Below, piece by piece: positions 13,301-25,300 of a stretch of 64,000 bases of DNA. Made by a program: the position numbers and the translations under genes. Numbering within the stretch: the stretch's first letter is position 1; the number at the start of each line of letters is the position of its first letter. The notes under the pieces were generated by a model. That model was not told where the DNA came from. It made no database searches and was given only the letters and a program-made list of their open reading frames with translations. Location of the stretch: contig NC_073353.2 in the NCBI RefSeq assembly GCF_027580225.2, forward strand, positions 34,500,501 through 34,564,500, in the 5' to 3' direction. The stretch is from Misgurnus anguillicaudatus. Its lineage: Eukaryota; Chordata; Actinopteri; Cypriniformes; Cobitidae.

Positions 13301-16300
13301 GGATTGACTTTTGGATTTTGTGGATTGGTGGTGGGGGTGGGCAGTAAGTATGTGATAAGGCTGAAATCCTTCATCTTATCAGAAGTGATGAGAACAAATG
13401 GCAGAATTCCTCACCGCAGGCAGAGACAAACCTCGTCAACAGACTAAATTTAACAAGGGCTGTCAAGCTATAAATAATTCAGCCCGAGAAACAATGAGAG
13501 TGAGGCACAAAGCAAAGCACACGTGTTGCTGAGCCCAGATCTGTGGACAGGAAAATGAGTGCAGGAATCTTTATAAACAACAGACATCTGGGTTAAACTA
13601 CAATCCTTTGTTATATAGCTGATGATGCCATATCATGGAAAACCTTTAGTTGATCTTTTGACATAAAAGAGCTTTTTGCAATTGAAACTAACACCCTGTT
13701 GTTTATTTTACTTCCTTTTCACACACAAATTACGGAAAAAACACTGAAAATGTGTCCTGGTTTTAGATGGGTTTTGGCTGGCCCACCAGCAAAAAACGGC
13801 TGATTCACCAGCTTGACCAGGCTAAAAGACCATCTTTGCCAGCTTTGCTGGTTTAAGATGGTGGGCCAACTGGTCTTCCAGCCTGACCAGCTAAGACTAG
13901 CTAAAAAGTGTCCAAAACCCCTCTAAACCAGCTTGCTACACCAGCTAAAACCAGGCTAGGAGCTTGGCTGGTCTAAGATGGAACCAGCTGGTTTAAGATA
14001 GTCCTTCCAGCCTGTCAAAGCTGTTTAAGATGGTCTTTCAGCCTGGTCAAGCTGATGGATCAGCTGGTTTAAGCTGGGTTACACTGCAAAAAATTATTTT
14101 CAAGAAAAAAAATTCTTAGTATTTTTGTCTTGTTTTCAGTAAAAATATCAAAAAATTCTTAAATTAAGATGCTTTTTTTCGTGATGAGCAAAATGACCCA
14201 AGAAAATAAGTCTATTTTTTAGACAAAAAATATCAAATTTAAGTGATTTTGTGCATAAAACAAGCAAACAAATCTGCCAATGGGGTAAGCAAATTGTTCT
14301 TGAATTTTTCTTGAATTTAGTGTATATGAAAAATGCTTTTTGCTTACCCCATTGATTTGTTTGCTTGTTTTATGCACAAAATCACTTAAATTTGATATTT
14401 TTGGTCTAAAAACTAGACTTATTTTTTTTGGGTCGTTTTGCTCACCAAGAAAAAGCATCTAAATTTAAGAATTTTTAGATGTTTTTACTGAAAACAAGAC
14501 AAAAATACTAATATTTTTTTTCTTGAAAATCATTTTTTGCAGTGTACTGACTGAGGTTATGTCAAAGATTAAAATCAATGACTGAAATCAAACTTCTAAT
14601 CTCTAATCTCTTTTACAGACATTACTCACCTCACCGATCTCTTCCTTATAGATGCAGCAGTGGACGTTGCTCATTAAACTCTCTTCACACCTATTTGCTT
14701 CTGTGATCCAGTTAGTGCTTCCTCTTTCCAACTTTTCTAGCTTCTCACATAACCGATCTACTGACAACACCAGCAGCCGCTTGGAAAGGGAACATGGAAA
14801 AGAAGAAGAAATGATTATTTATAGAACTTGCTATACAAGTATTTTATTCAATGCTTACAGTTAATATTATAAGGTATGCTTATGCTGCAGTTGAAGTAAG
14901 AACCTCATCGAATGCATACAGCATAATAACTATATACAATATTATAAATCAATGTCTGCAATACGCACCGACTGCTGTACAGTGTTGGTGATGTCAGCAC
15001 CCAGTGAGAGAGCGAGCGTGTACAGATGCTGAACGTGCTTCTGTCGCTCCTGATGTTGAATCAGTTGAGTTCTGGCCTGACTGGTGTCATTAAACACAGC
15101 CACTGGTTCGGCTTTTAATACAGTATCCAGCTGAAATAATAATTATAATTTTAGAAGGATCTGTGATTTTTTCTCACAAACTTTGAAAATTGTGTATGTA
15201 CTGTATAGCAGTTTTGGTCACTATATTTGATATTTGACAAGACTTTTTTTAAGATTTCAAATAAATCTTCGGTGTCCCCAGAGTGCATATGTGAAGTTTA
15301 ATCTCAAAATACCATATAGATAATTTATTATAGCATGTTAAAATTGCCACTTTGTAGGAGTGAGCAAAAATGTGCCTTTTTTGGGTCTCTCCTTTCAAAT
15401 GTAAATCTGTACTAAATGACAGTGATGTGGATAGTGCAGATTAAGGGACGGTATTATACCCTTCTGACATCACAAGGGGAGCCAAATTTCAATGAGCTAT
15501 TTTTTCACATGCTTCCAGAGAATGGTTTACCAAAACTAAGTTCAGGGGTTGTTCTTTTTCCACATTTTCTAAGTTGATAGAAGCACCGGGGACCCAATTA
15601 TAGCACTTAATGGAAAAAGTCAGATTTTTGTGATATGTCCCCTTTAAAAAGAAAGGTGCTTGCTTTATATCTGTAAGGCCTTTCTGTTTCATAAAAGATG
15701 ACTTTTTTAGTGAAAAAAGGATCTCTGGAGGTTCTTTTAGAAATGGGTTTTTAAAGAACATTTGACTTAATGGTTCTTTGAGGAACCAAAAATGGTTCAT
15801 CTATGGCATCACTAGGGAACGTTTTAAGCACCTCTATTTTTAAGATTTTATGTAATTTACACAACTTTCTTTTGCATTATTTCATAGTGTTGATAACTTA
15901 TTTTATTCTGAAATCCTGGAAAATGGCAATATGAGGTCATGTACACTTTAAAAATAAAGGTGCTAAAAGGGTTCTTCACAGCAATGTCATAGGAGAAGCA
16001 TTTTTGATCCAGAAAGTACCCCAGTACTATTTCTTTCATTTCTTTTAGTAGTCTTAAGAACTTGTATTCCCTCTACAAAGAAACTTTTGTGAAACAGAAA
16101 GGTTATTTGGATGTTCTTTATGGAACCATGCAACCACAAATGGTTCATTCTATGAAGCACCTTTATGATAGTCTTTTGTTACAGTGTTCTGGTGGAAATG
16201 TAATTTCACCTCTTGATAAAGCTGATGAAATTTGACAGCCATGCTGAGAACGGTTTCATACTCTCTCATCTTATCTCTGACACGCTGATGCAATTGCAGG

Positions 16301-19300
16301 AGCTCAGAAACTTTCTCGTTCTTCTCTTTGACCGGTATTCCTTTCAATGCAAGCAGCTCCGAAGTCTTAACCAGGAATTCCACTTCTGCATTTAGTTGCT
16401 AGAAAGGTTTTAAAAACTGAGATTAGTTGTAAAATAGCTTAAATCATACAGATGATAAAGTGTCAGAAAATGGCCCCAAGCTGTCACTGGGGCAGTGCCC
16501 TTTAAAAAGGTCCTAATATGTACCATTTATGTATATTGTACATTTGGTACCAAATAAGAGCACACTCACTGTCCAAAACTAATTGTCACTTTATTTGCTG
16601 GTTGAGTCATTAAAAACAAAATAAAATAAAAAAACATGTATGTTGCTTGCATTTTCCTACAGCCTATATAAAATGGTTTGAAATATATATTTTCATATTT
16701 TATTAGGTTTTTGATAAGGTTACAATGCGTAGGCCTACGTAGCAACATAACTTGCGTGACGTCCCCAAACTTGTGGCTTCATGTCACGAAAGTGCCAAGA
16801 AGCTGCCAGCCACAACAACAAAACAAACTGAAGCGTATGTTGTTGCAGGTTTACATGGTAATGTAATCTAACGGCTGTTTCCAAGCACTTTCAGACTAAA
16901 AAAAGCCTGTCTATTTAATGGTTGCGAATTTAAAAAATAGATACAGTGGTGCAGGGCGAGCTGGGGTGGGTCAAATAATTTCATAAAAGGGGGACCCGCA
17001 GTTTGGAAAAAAACCTGACCCGCGCATCACTTTCGGGCATGGTTCAAGACAACATATGAGTGTGCCCCAAGCCTCTGAGGTGTTAATATGAAATCTTTAG
17101 GTGCAAAGTTGCCCCAGTAACAGCAAGGGAATATTTATTGACCATTTATTTTCTGAAAGTATAAGATCACCGAGCCAACAAAAAGTTGCTTATACCAGGA
17201 ACTGAGGCTTTGCCGAGTTGAAGTTCTCCTGGAGTTTAGACACAGTGTGAGCATCACCCCCCAAATCAACTTTTGATGCTGGAGCAAAGATCTCATCCAT
17301 TGACTTTAAATCATGAAGAACCTGCAGGGAATGAACAAAAAGGTTGACTCTCAATAAAATTTTATTTTGAATTAAATCAATACTTTCTTTAAATGCTCTT
17401 ATAAGTGATGAAAAATAAACTTTTTATTAAAATTTATCTCATAAACTTTGTGTCATCAACCAAAAAAGAAGGTATTAGTATTACATATCAATTAAATATT
17501 TAAGACAGTTTTTTTAAGGATCCACACATAACAACAAATACACCAGCCAACTTTTATTGTGTATCAAAACCTTTCATAAAAGTTGTCTTTGTGTTTTAAA
17601 CAATGCAAGTTCTCGTCTTAGGACAACTTCAAATATTGCTGTCATCTTTTCTCCCCTTATCCCCAAATCGCGATTAAAGCCAGTCCTCCTTCCTTGCAGA
17701 ATGCAATACATCTGCTCAACCAATCACAGCGCACTATTCCACACATTGTAAACAATAATGGCGGCGCAGAATCCTAGTTTTCCTCATCTACTTTGTACTT
17801 CGTGATGAACAAACAAACAAAATAATACTTTTGATGGCATTGATAAACCTGTGGTGGGTTTCTGTGGCGGGAAAGAAACGTAAGCCATCAAAATCTAATA
17901 ATTTACATGAGAGGCACTCGGGCGAAGAATAAATGCCGGCTGTTGCTTGTTCTCCCGACAGCATCAAGCTTCTGTCATGCTAACACATTGACCCCAGAGT
18001 ATCTTATGAAAAACGTTCCATTATTTTATTTGAAGTCAACGAAAATCGAGTAGAACCCAAACATTTTACCGCTGATCGCTGTCAAAAAAGTTCAGTGACG
18101 ACATCCCAAGTATAACAGCAGCAATGACAGTGTTCTTAGTATGACAAAGTAAGTGTTTTGATTAATGACATACATTTTTTTTATCAATGTATAACACTAG
18201 TCGCCTAAATGAATATAACATGGCAAAGATGAATGCACATTTATATATTAATTCAATAGATTTATAGCATTTTGAAAAACTTGTCATGGATTTATTGCAT
18301 TTTGCGGAAAAATAATCCGTTTTTATAATAAATCTTTAAAAAACAAATTACGGATTTGAATTTTTAAATGTTATATAACCTAAAGATGCTAATGTTAAAG
18401 TAACAGAAAATGATTGTTTTCATCTTGTCACTTTCTTGTTATAGAAAACAAATTTTTTCCCAAATAGTCAAAATGTATTTATTGCGTTTTGGAACAAAAC
18501 TCTTCATTTGTAGGTCTAAAACAACATGAGGGTAAGTAAATGATGACAAAATTTTCATTTTTGGGTATCCCTTAAACAAAGTGAACAGGGTCAATTTTGA
18601 TGCCCTGTGTGTGTTCATGTAGCTCAGTTGGTAAGCCATTGGTTTTGGGTATGATTTCCAGGCCAAACACATACTGATAAAATCATTTTGATAAAAACAT
18701 CTGCCAAATGCATAAATATTCAATGTCATGTTTTTTTATTGACTGAGGATGTTACCTTTTTGACCTGATCCTTGAATCGTTTCCACTGCTTTTTCACAGA
18801 TTTGATCTGGCTATAATGAAGTTGCCAAGATGTCCACAAGTCAGACAACTCAGATTTCTTCTTGCTCAGAGCCTCCATATATTTCTCTACAACATGTCCT
18901 GCTTCTTTAACATTAAGATTCAAGTTGCCACTAACCTGCAGGTAGTAAAAATGACAACTCGAGTCAACTCCAAGATTCCTCCATCAGCAATATAACGGCC
19001 TTCAAAGTTTCCTACCATGTTAGAAGAGTTGATGAAGTTGTTACCCAGGTCCTGCATGGTAAAAAATTTCTGCAGCAGCGTCTGCCACTTTACATCCAGC
19101 ATGTCCTTCATGGATGCTCCTGCACCTTCATTTTCCTCCTCTTCCTCTGGCTTGTTCTTGTAGCATTCCTGCAAAGTCCTAATGCGCTCCTCAACCTGGA
19201 TCATCGCATGAAATATCCTCATTGGAGTAGCAGAACATAAATTGGTTTCGATACAAATATCAATCGGTATTACCGTACCTCATCAGCACAGCGCAAGAAA

Positions 19301-22300
19301 TCCACATACGGTCTGAGACTCTCAACGTGTAATGAAATGTTCCTGACCAGCGTTTTCATCTCCTCTGCCAAAAGTGAGGCTTTGTTGGACAACTCGGCTG
19401 TCTCGGTGGATTCCAGCCCTCGTAGCTCTTTTATAAAATTAGCAATAGGCTCGGATTCTTTTATCACATCCTTCAGAACAAAAATACAGTATAATTCATA
19501 GACCAGACTCAAGATGAGATTTTGCACATTAAAGTTTATGTCACTTTTGTTTTTTTATAAATCAGTGAAAAGTTTATATTGTAGTTTATACTGATTCTAG
19601 ATTTGTGTATAGGTAACAATAAGCATGCAGTCACCTGAGACTGTGAGAGAAGCTCAACATGTTTGTTAAGGGTGTCCTCAGCCTCAGGTAAAGTTGAACC
19701 AGGTTCTGTATTAGCCGAGAGAACACTGTGGCTTTTTTTGATCCAAGTGGAGACCTGGCAGAGTCAAAGACAGAGCGCAGCGCGTCATAACCTGAAAACC
19801 ACGCCCACCGGTGGGGGGGCAATCAAACCGTCTCCATTGACTTTGTATTGCGAGAGGCTGCCTCCTTGTCATTGCTGGCTTATAACAAAAAACAGAATAA
19901 TGCCTAAAAGCTGCTGCGTGATAATATGTACAGCTAACAAGCCAAAAAAAAACAGAAATACGTTTTTATAAGCTGTCAAGCCATAAAACTCTAGCCTGGC
20001 TCCGCCCTCCTACATTCTTCCGCTTAATTTTCATTTCGCTTCAGAACAACGTCTGGGACTGCTGTGTAGAGTTTCGTTTTCTCTGGCAAAAATCTGCAGG
20101 TCCAATCAGCGAACAGCGGGGAGTGGCTAAGAACGCAGACGTTGAGGTCGTGCGCCAGACTGAGTGACATACTTCACGACCAAACGTTAGCGATTGGTTA
20201 TGACAGATTCAGAGTGACTCTGGGCAGATCCAATAGTTTTAAACTTCAACAGAGACCCTCCTTAACGGAAGTAACGCTTTGCAATGGAGCGTGGCCAGAC
20301 TCTCTGTACAAATGAAATTAATGTACGAGAGTCTGGTTTCACCAGGCTAGTAAAACTCAGCCTTTAAGGAGAAAAAAGTGGATCGCCGCCTACGTTTCCC
20401 CCTAGTGGACGCAGTTCTACTAATATGAGTACTATGAAAAGTTGCCTGTTTCCACTTTTGTGTCTTTAAACGCTCGTTTTTTGGGGTCGACAGCTTATAA
20501 AAACTTATTTACAGATTAAAACAGAATAATACCTAAAAGCTGCTGTGTGACAAGATGTACAGCTAACAAGCCAAAAAACCCAGAAATAAGTTTTTATAAG
20601 CTGTTGACCTCAAAAAACGAGCGTTTAAAGACACAAAAGTGGAAACAGGCAACTTTTCATATTGGTAGAACTGCGTCCACTGCGTCGACAGCTTATAAAA
20701 ACTTATTTCTGGGTTCTTTGGCTTGTTAGCTGTACATATTGTCACACAGCAGCTTTTAGGCATTATTCTGTTTTTTGTTTTAAGCCAGAAATGACAAGGA
20801 AGCGGCCTCTCGCAATACAAAGTCAATGGAGACGTTTGGATTGTTTTCCCCCCCGGTGGGCGTGGTTTTCAAATTTGCATAACTGCGCTGTGTCTCTATA
20901 GTTTAGGTCCCTGTTTTAAAGCAGCACCAGTACATTTTACAATATTGTTGTATTTGTTAACATTAACTCATTCCTCGACAGACTTTTTTTAAATTGCCAG
21001 ACAGCATATTTGTGATGTTCACAAAAATATATAAGCACACATATATCAAATGAAAGAACAGACCCTCTGCTTTCAAACAAAAAACAAAACGGGAAAATCC
21101 TTTCATATCTTCATTTGTTCTCTTTTTCAGACTGACTGACTCATGGAAAGTCGTGTTATAGTCACAAACATTTTTATTAATTTATTCGTGTCCATGGCAC
21201 GAATTTCACTTTTTTTATGTGCCTTGAGCACGAATGTCTTTTGGCTGTGACACGACTTTTTTGCGTGTCATTTATGTATTGTTTTCTTATTGTTTTTTTC
21301 CTATTTTCTTACCATTATCACTTGGGGTTGGGGTTAGAATGACTTTCTGTTACATTTTTAGACATCCTAACCCAAACCCCAACTCTAACCCCAACTCCAC
21401 GCGAGAATAGTTTTAAAAGCCGAAGAAAAACATGTAGAAACAAATACATAAAATTACATCCTAAGCCAAACCCCAAATCTAACTCCAACCCCAAGCGACA
21501 ATGATAAGAAGATAGGAGAAAAAATTAGAAAACAGTACATTAAATGACACGAAAAATACCCGAAAAGACTTTCGGTGACCCGAGTTCGATTCCGGCTCGT
21601 GGTCATTTGCCGATCCCATACCCCTCTCCTCCCTGTACTTTCCTATCCTCTCCTCAATTACTGTCAAAATAAAGGCGAAATGGCCCAAAAAATATATATA
21701 TATAAAAAACACGAAAAAGACATTTGTGCTCAAGGCGTAGCAGAATTTCGTGCCAAGGACAAAAAAAATTAATCACATTTTTTGTGACTATAACGCGACT
21801 TTCCGTGAGATCATGTTACTCTTTTTATAACCTCTTAAATATCTTCATAAATAACAAATGTTGAGCAAAAAGCTGAAATAATTGCATTTTATAAAGGAAT
21901 TTTGTTAGAGATCAGATTCAGAACGATCCTCAAAACATACACAGAGTTTAAAATTGATTAAATTCGCTTTTTTATAAATTGGGTAAGAGGGCCATCTAGT
22001 GGAATTACAGATTACCATAAAAAAAAACTTGTCAGGAAAGTGTCATTGTTAGTGAAATGTTTTCTCTTAATTGACGACATAACTAGTCAATGGCGGGGAA
22101 ATAGTTAATAATCATTTTAAAGTATTATTCACTGTTAGTTCATGTTAGTTAAAGGGTGAGTAAATCATGATAGAATTTTCATTTTGGGGTGAACTATCCC
22201 TTAAACTAACATTAGAAATTATAAAAAAAAGCTAAAAAATATATTGTTCATTGGTTGTTCATGTTAGCTGATGCCTTTACTAATTTTAACAAATACAATG

Positions 22301-25300
22301 TTATTGTAAAGTGTTAAACTGTAATGTAAATAAATCGTAATCAGGCACATTTACACAGACAGGCCAAAATATAGAAAGCATCACTATTCAAAGGTGAAAT
22401 TTCTTTACCTTATCTACAAGATCTTCAAATGATGACATCACCTGCTGTCTTGTGTCTGTTAGCTTCCTGTGGGCGTGGCACTCTTGGTTCAGCACATCCA
22501 CTCTTTCTTTGATGTATCCCAGCATCCTCTGCAGTCCTCCAACACTAACAAACAAACACACAAACATGTGCCTGCTCTGGAATTGTCTGATACTGAACAG
22601 AACATCACAATCCTTTTATCACTCCACAGATATCTAAGGATTATTTTTAAACATATTGCTGGATCTGTTTTTGTCTTCTTACCTTTGTGGGTTGAGTTTC
22701 TGAAGTAACACCTGGCCTCTCTGAAAAGGCTCTGTGGCCGCTTCTTTTATACTGCGTGAAAACTCTTCGTGTTTCTTGGCTAGCTCGGGTAATGGCAGAG
22801 ATTTAGTCTTCAACTCCTTAATGGCAACCTCTATGCCTCCCAACACTTCAAATGCCTGCAAATCAAAAATATACAGTATGTATGTTGCCATAAAATCCTA
22901 TTTATCTAAAATGTCTGATTCACTGTTTAGATGTGACATAAAAATAGGATGTATTCATTCACTCAAATGCCAGCATGATGACTTTCACACTTCCCCACAT
23001 AAAAAAATTAGGGCTGCCAAAAGATTAATCGCTAATAATCGCATACAAAATAAAAGTTTGTGTTTGCATAATATATTTCAACCCTATATCACGCAAATAC
23101 GTGACTATTTCACATATGGACCAATGTGAAAATGTCACGTTTTGCCGGTTTTGAACGTGAGCATGTCACGTTTTCTGTTTGTGTCACTTTCACGTTTTGG
23201 TTACTCAACTTTTTTGTCCTATTTTCAAACCATTTTCGCTTCGGTTTAGGGTTAGATTTGGTGCTTGTGTTATATGTCACTTTAAGTATTTGTCACTTTA
23301 AGTATTGGTTTATAAAAAAAAGATACAAGACTTATTCTTTTATATTTTCTAAACTTTAACCAATTGTCGCCTGACGTTGGGGTTAGAGTTTGTTTAGGTA
23401 AGGATGTCATTTTATGTAAATCTAACCCTAAACCGAAGCAACAATGGTAAGAAATTAGGACAAAAAAGTTGAGTAACCAAAACGTGAAAGTGACACAAAC
23501 AGAAAACGTGACATGCTCACGTTCAAAACCGGCAAAACGTGACATTTTCACGTTGGTCCATACGTGAAATAGTCACGTATTTGCGTGATATTGGGTTGTA
23601 TATTTGTGTGTGTATTGTGTTTAATTATCATCTATATATAAAAAATATATATTAAAATCTAAATAAATATGTATATACACTGTAAAAAATACTTTCTTGC
23701 CTTAAAATTTTTTGTTGAATCAACTTGGATTTACAAGTCATTTCAACTTTTCTTTTATTTATCTTGACTAGAGATGAGTTGTTACAACTACAGGTGAGTT
23801 GTTATAACTTATAAAATTAAGTTGACTTTTCTCAACTATATTTTATAAGTTATAACAATTCATCTCGGTTGACATGACTTGTAAATCTGAATTGATTTAA
23901 CAAAAATTTTTAAGGCAGCAAAGTTTTTTTTGTACAGTGTACATGTAAATGTTTCTTAAATACATATATGCATGTGTGTGTATTTATATATACAAAATAA
24001 TTACACACAGTGCATACACTGTAAAAAATACTTTGCTGCCTTAAATTTTTTGTTAAATCAACTCAAATTTACAAGTCATGTCAACAGAGATGAGTTGTCA
24101 CAACTTATAAAATATAGTTGAGAAAAGTCAACTTAATTTTATAAGTTATAACAACTCATCTCTAGTCAAGATAAATAATAGTAAGTTAAAATGACTTTGA
24201 TTCAACAAAAAATTTTAAGGCAGCAAAGTATTTTTTACAGTGTACATATATGTTATGCAAAAAACTTTTATTTTGTATGTGATTAATTGCGATTTTTTTA
24301 CTATAGTATACTGTAGGATATTTCAATAATTACTATACTCCAATAACGCATTCTACATACTACAGTTACTACAGTAAATTGTAGTATATTATAATAATTA
24401 TACTTCAATAAGGTATACTTACAGTATTTCATAATATGGACTACAGTGACTTGATAAACTGTATTAAATAATGTAATATACCTTAATATTTACTATAGTA
24501 AATTGTAGTATAATATAATATTACTATACTTATAGGTATACTACAGAATTAATTTAATATGAACTACCGTGAATCGGTAAACTGCAGAAATACTGTAATA
24601 TACTTTAGTATTAACTATAGTACATTGTAGTATACTAAACATTTCTTAAATGCATACTACAGTATTCTCACTGCAAAAAAAAATACTTTCTTAGGATTTT
24701 TCTATTATTTTCTGTAAAAATATCTAAAAATTCATAAATTATGATGTATTTTCTTGATAAGCAAAATGACCCAAGAAAATCAGTCTAGTTTTTAGACAAA
24801 AAACATGAAATTTAAGTGATTTTGTGCATAAAACAAGCACATTTTTCTTGATTTTTTCTTGAATTTAGTGTTTAAGAAAAATGTTCAAGATTTTTTTGCT
24901 TACCCCATTGGCAGATCCTTTTGCTTGTTTTATGCACAAAATCACTTAAATTTGATATTCTTGGTCCAAAAACTAGACTTATTTTCCTGGGTCATTTCGC
25001 TCATCAAGAAAAAGCATCTTAATTTAGGAATTTGTAGATATTTTTACTGAAAACAAGACAGAAATACTAAGAATTTTTTTTCTTGAAAATCATTTTTTGC
25101 AGTGCAGTATAATTAATGTTTTTGCAGAATTGGGCATGCCTGAATTTAAAAGATTCATCTGCCCACCGACTTTGGAGTAAATTGAAACCACAACTTCTCT
25201 ATTCTTTTAGAAATTTTTTGATGATGCAGTTGTGGACCCGCTGTCATTTGAAAGTAAATGCATAAACAAATAGCATCAAAGTAGTAAATAGCTATCCATT

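Larger units (their letters stand above)
19767..20898. mobile_element. Large fold-back DNA transposon remnant with THAP fragments
   Basis: Arms 19767-19975 and about 20690-20898 are inverted (shared words AAAACCACGCCCACCGG, CAATACAAAGTCAATGGAGA). Inside the arms lie copies of a THAP-like coding fragment. The left end is about 12 nt from the exon 10 acceptor. Interrupted by 19992-20350. Probably Kolobok- or P-like; class is inferred from the THAP motif only. Confidence 0.7.
23010..24300. mobile_element. hAT-like AT-rich element, host of three insertions
   Basis: Left GGGCTGCCAAAAGATTAATC..CGCATACAAAATAAAAGTTT and right complement ACTTTTATTTTGTATGTGAT..TTAATTGCGA match as an inverted pair. Between them lie 23080-23600, 23678-23940 and 24016-24243. 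Confidence 0.6.

Noticed and set aside
21300..21500. Telomeric repeat tract
   Set aside because: Only degenerate GGGTTAG/GGGGTTGG words within a palindromic element; no regular (TTAGGG)n array.
23126..23551. Matching open frames on both strands beginning [16 protein letters not shown]
   Set aside because: They are the two arms of a palindromic repeat read in opposite directions, not genes.
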